In this document: positions 47,141 through 55,772 of the stretch, one piece after another
Numbering within the stretch: the first letter of the stretch is position 1
How the letters are laid out: every line of letters begins with the position of its first letter
Origin: Candidatus Amulumruptor caecigallinarius
GTDB lineage: Bacteria > Bacteroidota > Bacteroidia > Bacteroidales > Muribaculaceae
Assembly: GCA_023665605.1 (NCBI GenBank)
Contig: JAMPDP010000002.1
Location: forward strand, 62,001-126,000
Length of the DNA: 64,000 nt
Direction: 5' to 3'
Made by a program: the position numbers and the translations under genes
Notes under the pieces: model-generated
Seen by the model: the letters and a program-made list of their open reading frames with translations, nothing else
The model's database searches: none
Told to the model about the DNA's origin: nothing

Positions 47141-47660
47141 ACTTATCTCATATATCACTTATCTCACATATCTCACATATCTCTCATATCTCTCATATCT
47201 CTCATATCTCACTTAACACATATAACTCACATATCTCACATAACACACAAATCTCACTTATCTCACATATCTCACTTAATTCACTTATCTCACTTATCTC
47301 ACTTATCTCACTTATCTCATATATCTCATATATCTCACATATCTCATATATCTCACATATTTCACATATCTTACTTATCTCACTTATTTCACATATCTCA
47401 CATATCACACACATCTCACACATCTCATATATCTCATATATCTCACATATCTCACTTATCTCACTTATCTCACTTATCTCACTTATCTCATATATCTCAT
47501 ATATCTCACATATCTCATATATCTCACATATTTCACATATCTTACTTATCTCACTTATTTCACATATCTTACTTATCTCACTTATTTCACATATCTCACA
47601 TATCTCACACATCTCATATATCTCATATATCTCACATATCTCACTTATCTCACTTATCTA
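47141..47660. repeat. Array of about 58 nine-bp repeats (TCTCACWTA)
   Basis: Unit TCTCAYWTA, with variants TCTCACATA, TCTCATATA and TCTCACTTA, repeated for ~520 bp. A higher-order repeat of 171 bp (19 units) is visible: TTCACATATCTTACTTATCT starts at 47361 and again at 47532. One strand is almost pure pyrimidine at two of three positions. Being a multiple of 3, it leaves long open frames on both strands, so these are not evidence of coding. It lies between the int remnant and the putative oriT. Confidence 0.95.
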
Positions 47661-47714
47661 TTGAAGTTTTGATAATCAGCACCTTATTGGTAATTGATGT
47701 TTTTAATGTGTCAT

Positions 47715-47748
47715 TTTGAGGGTCAAGGAGTGTTTTACGGTACCTTTG
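47715..47748 (+). promoter_or_regulatory. mob promoter (shared ICE promoter type, P1)
   Basis: TAATGTGTCATTTTGA contains TTTG at 47715-47718, then 22 nt, then TACCTTTG at 47741-47748. Same extended upstream sequence and same 22-nt spacing as P2 and P3. Confidence 0.65.
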
Positions 47749-47755
47749 TGGAAAA

Positions 47756-47873
47756 AACAGCCGCAGGCGAAATAGCAAGTAGTACTTTTGTCCGCACACG
47801 CGGCCAAAAGTCACTTGCCGCCCCTGTCAGGGCGGGAAACAGCCCCTGCGGGTCTGTTTGAATATAGTAAGGT
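47756..47873. other. Putative oriT region upstream of the mob genes
   Basis: A 118-bp non-coding stretch before the relaxosome gene with dense symmetry: GCAAGTAGTACTTTTG (47775-47790) against CAAAAGTCACTTGC (47805-47818), equal but for a 2-nt bulge; CCCTGTCAGGG; and CCGCAGG (47761) against CCTGCGG. Position directly before mobC-like and relaxase genes is where Bacteroidales elements carry oriT. The nick site is not identified. Confidence 0.55.
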
Positions 47874-48260
47874 ATGGAAAAGAGAACCAAGCGACTTTGG
47901 ATCCGTGTCAGCGAGGCTGACATGACCCTCTATAAGCGCAAAGCCGAGTCATTCGGAAGCGTCAGCGACATGGTGCGCACTGCCGTGACGCGGCTTAACG
48001 AGCCATCGGTGGCCGAGCGTATGCGCCGCGTCGACGAGCTGATGAAGCTATGCCGGGAAATTGACAACCGTCTTTCATGGGAGGGGAGCAATATCAACCA
48101 GCTTGCACGGCGAGCCAATGAAGCTCACCGGGCAGGTGTCATACCCGGAACTTTCTTCACCGAGGTGCTGATGCCGGAGCTGAGAAATGTGAGAAATGAC
48201 ATATATCTCACAAAAGTCACACTTGAGAGTATTCTCACAAAAGTAATCCGTGACAGATAA
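47874..48260 (+). CDS. MobC-like relaxosome accessory protein
   Basis: A 128-aa DNA-binding helper that brings the relaxase to oriT (called MobA in some Bacteroides elements). The N-terminus (KRTKRLWIRVSEADMTLY) looks like a ribbon-helix-helix, and GSNINQLARRANEAHRAG is the hallmark of the MobC family. The stop is 2 bp before the relaxase start. Confidence 0.85.
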   Translation: MEKRTKRLWIRVSEADMTLYKRKAESFGSVSDMVRTAVTRLNEPSVAERMRRVDELMKLCREIDNRLSWEGSNINQLARRANEAHRAGVIPGTFFTEVLMPELRNVRNDIYLTKVTLESILTKVIRDR

Positions 48261-48262
48261 CT

Positions 48263-49606
48263 ATGATAGTAACGATGCTTCCCAAGAGCGCAAACTTCCA
48301 TGCTGTGCTTTATAATGAGCGCAAGGTGGCCGAGGGTGTGGCGACGTTGCTTGTGAAAGATAACATCTCCGGAGCGGCAGCTTTCAATGACTACACCCCT
48401 GAGGAAATGCGTCAGTTTTTCATGGACTACTCCTCGCGCAACTCGCGGATTAAATTCCCGCAGTTTCATGTAGCGATTTCGTGCAAGGGGCATGAATACT
48501 CCGAGGAACAGCTTGTGGGACTTGCTCACCGCTGGCTTGCCAAGATGGGTTATGCTGACCAAGGCCAACCACTTCTTATCTATGGTCACCATGACACAGA
48601 CAATACTCACATCCACATCATAACGTCAAGGGTGAACCCGCAAGGGAAAAAGATTGACCATAACCATGAATGGCGGCGAAGTCAGTCCATACTTGACTCC
48701 CTTATGGGCATTGATGACAAAAAGGCTGTTGAAGATGACATAGAAACGGCCCGTGGGTATACTTTTAACGACATCGGGGGCTTCCAGTCCATCATGCAGA
48801 GCCTCGGATATGAGTGTTACTTCAAGGCCGCTACCGGCAAGATCTACATCAAGAAGGGCGGGGCCATTAAGAAAGCCCTCGACCAAAGCGAGGTAGAGAG
48901 TTGGTTCAGGAAACACACACATCCGTTTAACGATGATAACCGTACAAAGGAACTTATACGTCGCCGAAGTCAGCTATACGGCATCATTAAGAGATACATG
49001 CGTTCATGCAGCTCCCTCAAGGAGTTTGCGGAAAGCATGAAGAAAGGATTTGGCATTGACCTTGTGTTTTACGGCAGCAAAGATAGCCCCACCGATTACC
49101 GTATAGTCGACCATAGCCAAAAAGCCGTTCACTATGCCGTGGTGGATATATACAAGTTCACATTTCAAACAGTGGAAGAGAGACTGAACGGGGCCAAAGA
49201 AACAATCTCACGTCTCCTGGCCGAAAACCCGGAGGCGACTACCCGCGAGGTCAACAAGACCCTGATGCGCGAATGGCATGCCTATATTAAGGAGGGAAAC
49301 ATTGTCATAGGCCATAATAAATATGCTCTCGATGACGCAGTCACTGCCGTCCTCAAGAACAACAACCGGGAAGCATATCGGCGGGAGAACCCGACATCCC
49401 GGAGCGAACATCCATCTTTCTCTTCACACAATATATCGAGAACGTCTTTCAATAAATCAACACCCTCCACAACTCACGAGCCTTCATCTCACATCAGAAG
49501 CTCCAATGCTCAAGGCGCACCCACCGTCAGCCGCGAACATGAAGTAGGCACCGGTGTCAACTCCGATGACCTCGATGAGCAGATGAAGCAGCGGCTGAAA
49601 TTATGA
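48263..49606 (+). CDS. mobB: MOBP-type relaxase
   Basis: Nicks oriT and leads the strand into the recipient. The 447-aa protein carries the relaxase domain in its first ~160 residues: Tyr17 in HAVLYNERKVAEG as the likely nucleophile, and the metal-binding HHDTDNTHIHI at 109-119. Residues ~190-310 follow with KGFGIDLVFYGSKDSP, a segment common in Bacteroidales relaxases; the C-terminus is Ser/Thr-rich and disordered. Promoter P2 overlaps its stop. Confidence 0.92.
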   Translation: MIVTMLPKSANFHAVLYNERKVAEGVATLLVKDNISGAAAFNDYTPEEMRQFFMDYSSRNSRIKFPQFHVAISCKGHEYSEEQLVGLAHRWLAKMGYADQGQPLLIYGHHDTDNTHIHIITSRVNPQGKKIDHNHEWRRSQSILDSLMGIDDKKAVEDDIETARGYTFNDIGGFQSIMQSLGYECYFKAATGKIYIKKGGAIKKALDQSEVESWFRKHTHPFNDDNRTKELIRRRSQLYGIIKRYMRSCSSLKEFAESMKKGFGIDLVFYGSKDSPTDYRIVDHSQKAVHYAVVDIYKFTFQTVEERLNGAKETISRLLAENPEATTREVNKTLMREWHAYIKEGNIVIGHNKYALDDAVTAVLKNNNREAYRRENPTSRSEHPSFSSHNISRTSFNKSTPSTTHEPSSHIRSSNAQGAPTVSREHEVGTGVNSDDLDEQMKQRLKL

Positions 49607-49614
49607 TGTGTCAT

Positions 49615-49648
49615 TTTGACCCTCATTGTTCCAATCAGATTATCTTTG
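49615..49648 (+). promoter_or_regulatory. Shared ICE promoter type, P2
   Basis: TGATGTGTCATTTTGA with TTTG at 49615-49618, 22 nt, TATCTTTG at 49641-49648; drives the lipoprotein gene. Confidence 0.65.
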
Positions 49649-49683
49649 CAATATCAACCATCAATAATCAATCATCTTTCATT

Positions 49684-50274
49684 ATGCTTACATTTAAACA
49701 AATCTCCCTGACCTTATCATTCCTTCTCGTTTCAGTCTTTCTCACCTCCTGTGGCGGCGACGATGACCGTGACGAGCCGACATATGTCACACCCACGGTG
49801 CAGCCCGGCGGCGGGACTGACACAGACGGGGATGATGAAGTCATCACCACCGTTACCCCCGAACAGATGTGCGGCCAGTGGGCGCTAACCAAGGTCGTTT
49901 TCCCAGACGGTACCGAGAAGGAGCTTGACATCATGTTCGCTCTTAACTCGGTTGACCTCTATCAATCTTTCGAGACCATCGGAGACATATACCAATATAG
50001 CGGCTCATCTGATGACCCGTCCGGAATAATCACGGCGATGGCATTCACCCATCGCATCGGGATGTATTCCTACATCTATGATTTCAGTCTGGCAATAGTT
50101 CAGAGCATTGAGGATGTGACCTTGTCTCTCAATGCCCTCGCCGACATCAATACGTTCAGCGCAGAGACATTCGTCATGAACGGGTCTTACTTGGAGTCAA
50201 TCCCCGCTGCAGTATCAGCTGATGATTACCTGTACATACCCGACGCCACGATGTATGTGGAGCGAGTACGGTAG
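49684..50274 (+). CDS. Unrecognised ICE lipoprotein
   Basis: A 196-aa product with a signal ending VFLTSCGGDDD, so a lipoprotein with acidic residues after the Cys, which in Bacteroidota often directs surface exposure. A Pro/Gly/Asp-rich linker (residues ~28-55) leads to a ~130-residue domain beginning TPEQMCGQWALTKVVFPDG, resembling lipocalin-like 'WxLxxV' starts of small Bacteroidales lipoproteins. Own promoter (P2), between relaxase and traA. Function unknown; surface exclusion is one possibility. Confidence 0.65.
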   Translation: MLTFKQISLTLSFLLVSVFLTSCGGDDDRDEPTYVTPTVQPGGGTDTDGDDEVITTVTPEQMCGQWALTKVVFPDGTEKELDIMFALNSVDLYQSFETIGDIYQYSGSSDDPSGIITAMAFTHRIGMYSYIYDFSLAIVQSIEDVTLSLNALADINTFSAETFVMNGSYLESIPAAVSADDYLYIPDATMYVERVR

Positions 50275-50419
50275 GACATACAATTGACCCCGGCACTTGT
50301 ACTGATTGAGGCGGCATCACACGTGCTGCCTCATTTTTTATACTCCTAAATATACTCTGTCACCCTCTGAGAGTGTTGTGAGGTCTATTTGGTTGAGTAG
50401 ACAAATTATAATGTTTCAC

Positions 50420-50453
50420 TTTGAAAATGGCATTGGTCTGCGCTTTACCTTTG
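50420..50453 (+). promoter_or_regulatory. tra promoter (shared ICE promoter type, P3)
   Basis: TAATGTTTCACTTTGA with TTTG at 50420-50423, 22 nt, TACCTTTG at 50446-50453; 41 bp before traA. Confidence 0.65.
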
Positions 50454-50493
50454 CGTCGATACGAACATTTACCCATCTATCATCACCTCTGTT

Positions 50494-51246
50494 ATGAAAG
50501 ATAACAACCTTATTATCACATTCGCTAATCAGAAGGGAGGGGTCGGCAAGTCCACCCTCTGCGCCATGTTTGCCACCTATGTCTCCTCGCTGGGTTATCC
50601 TGTGAGGGTGGTGGACTGTGACGGTCAGACCACAATCGCTCTTATCCGCAAGAAGGAGTTGTCAACCTCCGACGGAGAAGAAGCTCCCGCAGCGGAACCT
50701 TATGCCATCGATGTGCATCAGCTGAAAGACCCTCAGAGCACACAGGCCATGATTGCCTCGCTGGTGAACTTCGAGGGGGTGGTCATGATTGACGCTCCCG
50801 GCAACCTCAAGGAAGCGGGCCTTGTGCCTATCTTCGCCAACAGTGACTTCATCATCTGTCCGTTCACGCTTGACAAGATTTCCATAGTGTCTACGGCCAC
50901 ATTCGTGGTGCTCATCAACCGTCTCAGGGCAACCATAGGCGAGGTATTCAAGACCCGCACCATCTTCGTGCCCAACCGAGTTGACGGACGTGTCGGCACC
51001 GCCGCCGAGAAGAAGAATATCTCTGCCACCAAGCTCCACCTGAGCCACTACGGTGACATATCGCCGGAGATAGGTCTGCGGGCTTGCATGCAGCGTGTGT
51101 CAACCCTCACCCTCTCCGAGGAACAGACAGAGGTGAGCGGGGAAGCCTTCCGATTTCTCGCCTCTGCCCTGGGCTTGTCCGCGTTGAAAGCAGCTCAGGA
51201 GGCATTTACCACAACCAATGAAGCAGAGGAGGAGAGCCATGAGTAA
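50494..51246 (+). CDS. traA: ParA-like ATPase TraA
   Basis: A 250-aa MinD/ParA-type ATPase, first gene of the tra operon in CTnDOT-like elements. Deviant Walker A NQKGGVGKST at residues 12-21, DCDGQTT switch I and VVMIDAPGN Walker B are all present. Likely positions or maintains the element DNA; no ParB is adjacent. Overlaps the next gene by 8 bp. Confidence 0.9.
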   Translation: MKDNNLIITFANQKGGVGKSTLCAMFATYVSSLGYPVRVVDCDGQTTIALIRKKELSTSDGEEAPAAEPYAIDVHQLKDPQSTQAMIASLVNFEGVVMIDAPGNLKEAGLVPIFANSDFIICPFTLDKISIVSTATFVVLINRLRATIGEVFKTRTIFVPNRVDGRVGTAAEKKNISATKLHLSHYGDISPEIGLRACMQRVSTLTLSEEQTEVSGEAFRFLASALGLSALKAAQEAFTTTNEAEEESHE

Positions 51247-51745
51247 GGAAATCATCACCGCACCCGCGCTTGACAGCCTCATGGCCGACATCCTGCCCAT
51301 GACCCCAGCCGAAGTGACAACACCTATCATGCCCACAACGCCGGAGCCATTGGCCGAGCCTGAGTCCCCGACCACGGAGCGTACTCCCTCGCCTTTGCCT
51401 GACAGAGGCGACGCACTCGCCCACCTATATAATATAACAGAGGCCGAGCGTACACTATTCGCTGACCGCCGCCGCTTCAACATAGAGCTGAGTGACGACG
51501 TGGCCTTTATCCTCCGCACTGTGTCGTCACACCAACTGCCGCAAGGACTGGTGGTGTCGGCGATACTGCGCCATTACATCACGCATCATCTCGAAGCAAT
51601 AAAGACATTACTCTCAAAGGGCCCCTCCACCGCATCAACTATCTTTCATACAGAGACAATAAGCGCCCCCGGACAAACCGGTGGAGAGACCTCACAACGT
51701 ATCACTCCGTCCGGGGACGCTTATTCTTCCAACACAACAGATTGA
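51239..51745 (+). CDS. traB: DUF3408 protein, TraB-like
   Basis: A 168-aa protein with a Pro/Thr-rich N-terminal half and a C-terminal DUF3408-like helical region (ADRRRFNIELSDDVAFILRT, then SAILRHYITHHLEAI). Family follows the ParA-like gene in Bacteroidales ICEs. Probably DNA-binding by its ribbon-helix-like pattern; role unknown. Start chosen as the coupled ATG overlapping the traA stop. Confidence 0.75.
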   Translation: MSKEIITAPALDSLMADILPMTPAEVTTPIMPTTPEPLAEPESPTTERTPSPLPDRGDALAHLYNITEAERTLFADRRRFNIELSDDVAFILRTVSSHQLPQGLVVSAILRHYITHHLEAIKTLLSKGPSTASTIFHTETISAPGQTGGETSQRITPSGDAYSSNTTD

Positions 51746-51746
51746 T

Positions 51747-52094
51747 ATGTTCAGCACTTTTCTCACATTCATCATCATCGGCTATGTCCTCTACTACGCC
51801 TATCTGATAGTCAACGACCTTTACCTCAAGAAAGAGCCCACAGTGGCCACCCGCGCTGAGGAGGAGGACGTGGACATATCACAGGAGGTGAGCCAGTTTG
51901 AGTCGGAGCACATCACACGTGACAAGACCCCCTCGCACGACACATCCACCGCTGATAACCCGGCAGTGGTGTGCAACACCGCCGGGCTTGAGATCTCCGA
52001 CCTGATGAAGCACATCGACGCTTTCGCCGAGGGAGAAGACTACGATGAACTTCACGCCATGATGGAGGACTGGGATTGTGCCCCGGCAGCTTGA
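51747..52094 (+). CDS. Small single-helix membrane protein (TraC/TraD position)
   Basis: A 115-aa protein with one membrane helix (FLTFIIIGYVLYYAYLIV) at the N-terminus and an acidic cytoplasmic domain ending DDYDELHAMMEDWDCAPAA-like. It begins 1 bp after the previous stop. Its place corresponds to TraC/TraD of related elements but I do not recognise a domain. Confidence 0.65.
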   Translation: MFSTFLTFIIIGYVLYYAYLIVNDLYLKKEPTVATRAEEEDVDISQEVSQFESEHITRDKTPSHDTSTADNPAVVCNTAGLEISDLMKHIDAFAEGEDYDELHAMMEDWDCAPAA

Positions 52095-52123
52095 CACTGC
52101 AACATTATGTGAAAGAACTTACT

Positions 52124-52224
52124 GCTACTACCAACACCTGCCTATACTAACATTTCGCTTATACCAACACACTGCTTATACCAACCCAGTGCTTATACCA
52201 ACATATTGCTACTACCAACACCCT
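52124..52224. repeat. Six tandem 17-bp repeats before traE
   Basis: Units of GCTTATACCAACAnnnT type (variants GCTACTACCAACACCCT, GCTTATACCAACCCAGT, GCCTATACTAACATTTC) fill 101 bp of the 163-bp gap between the small membrane gene and traE. Five are 17 bp and the first 16 bp. Likely protein-binding or RNA-level control of the transfer operon. Confidence 0.85.
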
Positions 52225-52257
52225 TATCCATCAATCATATAATGTTTCGTATAAGCA

Positions 52258-52608
52258 ATGAATATTCGGAAAAAGATACTGCGCACCGCAGTGCGCGCCA
52301 AGAACAGCAATCTTGGCCATAAGGCTCTCCTTTTTGGAGTGGCTCTTGTACTTGCCCAGTCATCCATGGCTCAAAGTGCCGGAGCCGCAGGGTTCACTCA
52401 GGCCACCACCGAATTTCAGAAGTACAAGGACCCTGTGCAGAAGCTCCTTTACGCCATCGCGGCTGTAATCAGCCTTGTAGGCGCATTCAACATCTACTTC
52501 AAGATGCAGAACGGCGACCAGGATGTGAAGAAGACCATCATGATGACCGTGGGCGGTTGCGTGGCCTTCGTAGCTGCTGCTTCGGCTCTCCCCGCTTTCT
52601 TCAATTGA
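52258..52608 (+). CDS. traE: TraE, DUF4134 (VirB2-like pilin)
   Basis: A 116-aa small membrane protein: basic N-terminus, hydrophobic leader LFGVALVLAQSSMAQSA, and two helices (LLYAIAAVISLVGAFNIYF and TVGGCVAFVAAASALPAFF). Matches DUF4134, taken as the pilin-like subunit of the mating channel. First of the traE-F-G block. Confidence 0.88.
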   Translation: MNIRKKILRTAVRAKNSNLGHKALLFGVALVLAQSSMAQSAGAAGFTQATTEFQKYKDPVQKLLYAIAAVISLVGAFNIYFKMQNGDQDVKKTIMMTVGGCVAFVAAASALPAFFN

Positions 52609-52612
52609 TAAG

Positions 52613-52897
52613 ATGGAGGGCCAGTATGGCTACCCGGTTTTCAAGGGGTTGCAGAAACCCCTTGAATTCATGGGTATTCGCGGACGCTTTCTGGGAATAG
52701 CCGCCGCCACCATCGGTGTCACATTTATAGTCTATTTTGCCTTGGCTACAACCGTAGGGCAAGCAACAGGCATATCTGTGGCTCTCGCTTGCCTCGCCGC
52801 GGGGTTGCTTACCATCTACGTCAAGCAAAAGACAGGCCTTCATTCCAAGAAGAAGTACCGTGGCATAAAGGTGTATCACCATCTATTCAATCATTAG
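52613..52897 (+). CDS. traF: TraF, DUF4133 (VirB3-like)
   Basis: A 94-aa inner-membrane protein with two central helices and the family start YGYPVFKGLQKPLEF and end KKKYRGIKVYHHLF. Partner of the TraG ATPase. Spaced 4 bp from traE and 7 bp from traG. Confidence 0.88.
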   Translation: MEGQYGYPVFKGLQKPLEFMGIRGRFLGIAAATIGVTFIVYFALATTVGQATGISVALACLAAGLLTIYVKQKTGLHSKKKYRGIKVYHHLFNH

Positions 52898-52904
52898 TCA
52901 ACCG

Positions 52905-55772
52905 ATGGCCAAGACAAAGCGTAGCGTGTTCGACGGTTTGTTTGTCGGACTTGAGGATGTTCCCGACCCCAAGACAGGCACGGTCAACACCATCATTTTC
53001 GGTGAGAAGGGTGAGGGGTCATGCATCATGGAGATTGAAAACCCGGTGCTGACACTCTCAACTGATGTCAATGATTACCTGACATTTCACAGTGTGCTGC
53101 TCAACATTGTGCAGATTGTGGGGGAGGGATATGCCGTGCAGAAACAGGATATATTCTGCCGTCAGGCCTACAAGTTCACGCCTCCTGCCGAGGCTGAGTT
53201 CCTGACACGCAAATACTTTGCCTACTTCAACGGCAGAGAGTACACGCAAATCAAGACATACCTTATCATTACGCAGCGCCCACTGCAGGGGCGCATGGTG
53301 AAGTACGACCCCAAGACATGGGAGGACTTCTACACCAAAATATCAAAGGTGATGGACTGTCTCAATGAGCGAGGCATAGCATGCCGTAAACTCGACAAGC
53401 GGGAGGTCAACGAGTATCTGCACCGCTTCATGTGCTTCAATTTCCGTGATGGTGCATTCTCGATGACTAACTTCAAGTGCTCCGATGAATACCTACGCAC
53501 CGGCGACCGCATTATACGCTCGTTCCCTCTCGTTGACATCGACGAGATAAACACCCCGACATGGGTTGTGCCCTACAGCCTGTCGCCGGTCAACGGCTAC
53601 ACCATCGGCACAGACTTGTTCTCATTCCTCTCCGGGATACCTGACACAGACCTTGTTGTCTACAATCAGGTGGTGCAGATACCGGCCCAACGCGCACTGC
53701 TCCGCAAGCTCCAGCAGAAGTCCAAGCGTCACGCATCCATGCCAGACCCAAGCAACAAGATTGCCAAGGCCGACATCGACACCGTGCTTGAAAAAATAGC
53801 CGTGGACTCTTCACTGCTGGTACTGTCCAACTTCAACTTAATTGTGAGCTGCCCCGTGGATAAAGCAACCCAGGTGGCATCTTACATAGAGACCAAACTC
53901 TATGACTGCGGTTTCACCCCATCAAAGACTGCATACAATCAGCTGGAGCTGTTCTGCAACAGCTTCCCCGGAAGGGCTTACTCGCTTAACTCGGACTATG
54001 ACCTCTTTATCACACTCGCTGAAGCAGCACTATGCTTCTTCTACAAGGAGCATCTGAAGCACTCCGAGGACACTCCGCTGAAGACATTCTACACCGACCG
54101 TCAGGGTCTCCCGGTGTGTATCGATATCACCGGCAAGGAGGGGCGCGTGAAGATGACTGACAATGCCAACTTCTTCTGCATCGGTCCGTCAGGGAGCGGC
54201 AAGTCGTTTCACATGAACTCAGTGGTGCGTCAGCTGCTCGAACAGGGCACTGACGTGGTGATGGTTGACACCGGCGACTCCTATGAGGGTATCAACGCTT
54301 ACTTCGAGGGCACCTACATCAGCTACACCAAGGAAAAACCCATATCGATGAACCCATTTAAAATCACCGATGTGGAGTATAACGAGAACTTCGGTGAGAA
54401 GAAAAACTTCCTCAAGTCGCTGATATTCCTGATATACAAGGGAAATGATGTGCCCACGAAGATTGAGGACAAAATCATCAATCAAACCATCGTGGAGTAT
54501 TATGAGGCATACTTCCGTCCGTTTGACAAGTTCACGCCCCATGAGCGCGAGACATTGCGCCGCCGACTGATTTTGGAGGACAAGCGCGACGGCAAATATG
54601 ACCGATATGCCGAGGAGTTCAAGCGACAGTATCACCGCGACGCACCCAACCCTGACATCAACGCAGATGAAGCATTTGACACCTCCGAGGAACGCGCCGA
54701 GCGACGGCGCAACCTTAAGGCAAAGTCAGACAAACTCGTTGCCATGATCAACGATGAGAAAGCCACCGAGGGTGAGCGCAAGAACGCCAACTCGGCCCTG
54801 ATGAAAATCATGGATGAGTTGGAGACGCTCATGGAAGACCACTATCTGCTGAAAATCGACGCCCGCATCGATGACATGGAGCGCAAGAAGCGGGCCATGC
54901 CGGTCAGGGAACTGTCATTCAACTCCTATTATGAGTACGCCATAGAGCGCATACCGCAGATATGCCTCTCAGAGAAGATACACTTTGACATCAATGAGTT
55001 CGCCTCAATCCTCGCACAGTTCTACAAAGGGGGCGAGCTGCAAGACACGCTCAACTCCGACCTTGACACCAACCTCTTTGACGAGCGGTTCATAGTCTTT
55101 GAAATAGACAAAATCAAGGATGACCCTGTGCTCTTTCCCATCGTGGTGCTTATCATCATGGATGTGTTCCTGCAAAAGATGCGCATCAAGAAAGGACGCA
55201 AGGCCCTTATCATTGAGGAGGCGTGGAAAGCGATAGCGTCACCTACCATGGCCGAGTATATCAAGTATCTCTACAAGACGGTGCGCAAGTTTCACGGCAT
55301 TGCCGGGGTGGTGACTCAGGAGCTTAATGATGTGATAGACTCTCCCATCGTCAAAGAGGCCATCATCAACAACTCGGATGTGAAGATACTCCTTGACCAA
55401 AGCAAGTTTAAGGATCGCTATGAAGATATTTCCCGCATACTGGGCCTGACGGACGTGCAGCGGCAACAGATATTCACCATCAACGCGCTTAACAACAAGG
55501 AGGGACGCAACTACTTCAAGGAGGTGTGGATATGCCGGGGTCAGGTGTCGGACGTGTACGGCGTGGAGGAACCCCCGGAGTGTTACTGGGCATATACCAC
55601 CGAGCGGGCCGAGAAGGAGGCCCTGAAGATATACCGCGCATATTATCACAACTTTCAGGATGCGATAGAAGCGATAGAGCGCGACCGCAAGAAAGCCGGT
55701 GCACGTGGCTACCTCGAATTCGCCCGAATGGTCAACGCTAAACAAAAAGTGATGTCACTATGGAACGATTGA
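52905..55772 (+). CDS. traG: TraG, VirB4-type conjugation ATPase
   Basis: Motor of the mating apparatus, 955 aa. N-terminal VirB4 domain (~1-400), Walker A GPSGSGKS at ~427-434, Walker B region ALIIEEAWKA at ~767, then GVVTQELNDV. A charged helical insertion at ~540-640 (RRNLKAKSDKL) is typical of Bacteroidales TraG. The last 13 bp overlap the next gene. Confidence 0.95.
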   Translation: MAKTKRSVFDGLFVGLEDVPDPKTGTVNTIIFGEKGEGSCIMEIENPVLTLSTDVNDYLTFHSVLLNIVQIVGEGYAVQKQDIFCRQAYKFTPPAEAEFLTRKYFAYFNGREYTQIKTYLIITQRPLQGRMVKYDPKTWEDFYTKISKVMDCLNERGIACRKLDKREVNEYLHRFMCFNFRDGAFSMTNFKCSDEYLRTGDRIIRSFPLVDIDEINTPTWVVPYSLSPVNGYTIGTDLFSFLSGIPDTDLVVYNQVVQIPAQRALLRKLQQKSKRHASMPDPSNKIAKADIDTVLEKIAVDSSLLVLSNFNLIVSCPVDKATQVASYIETKLYDCGFTPSKTAYNQLELFCNSFPGRAYSLNSDYDLFITLAEAALCFFYKEHLKHSEDTPLKTFYTDRQGLPVCIDITGKEGRVKMTDNANFFCIGPSGSGKSFHMNSVVRQLLEQGTDVVMVDTGDSYEGINAYFEGTYISYTKEKPISMNPFKITDVEYNENFGEKKNFLKSLIFLIYKGNDVPTKIEDKIINQTIVEYYEAYFRPFDKFTPHERETLRRRLILEDKRDGKYDRYAEEFKRQYHRDAPNPDINADEAFDTSEERAERRRNLKAKSDKLVAMINDEKATEGERKNANSALMKIMDELETLMEDHYLLKIDARIDDMERKKRAMPVRELSFNSYYEYAIERIPQICLSEKIHFDINEFASILAQFYKGGELQDTLNSDLDTNLFDERFIVFEIDKIKDDPVLFPIVVLIIMDVFLQKMRIKKGRKALIIEEAWKAIASPTMAEYIKYLYKTVRKFHGIAGVVTQELNDVIDSPIVKEAIINNSDVKILLDQSKFKDRYEDISRILGLTDVQRQQIFTINALNNKEGRNYFKEVWICRGQVSDVYGVEEPPECYWAYTTERAEKEALKIYRAYYHNFQDAIEAIERDRKKAGARGYLEFARMVNAKQKVMSLWND

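Noticed and set aside
47075-47719. 214-aa open frame rich in Ser-His-Ile/Leu, and a 136-aa frame on the other strand
   Set aside because: Both are produced by the 9-bp repeat, whose period is a multiple of three; the plus frame needs a TTG start and has no ribosome site or domain.
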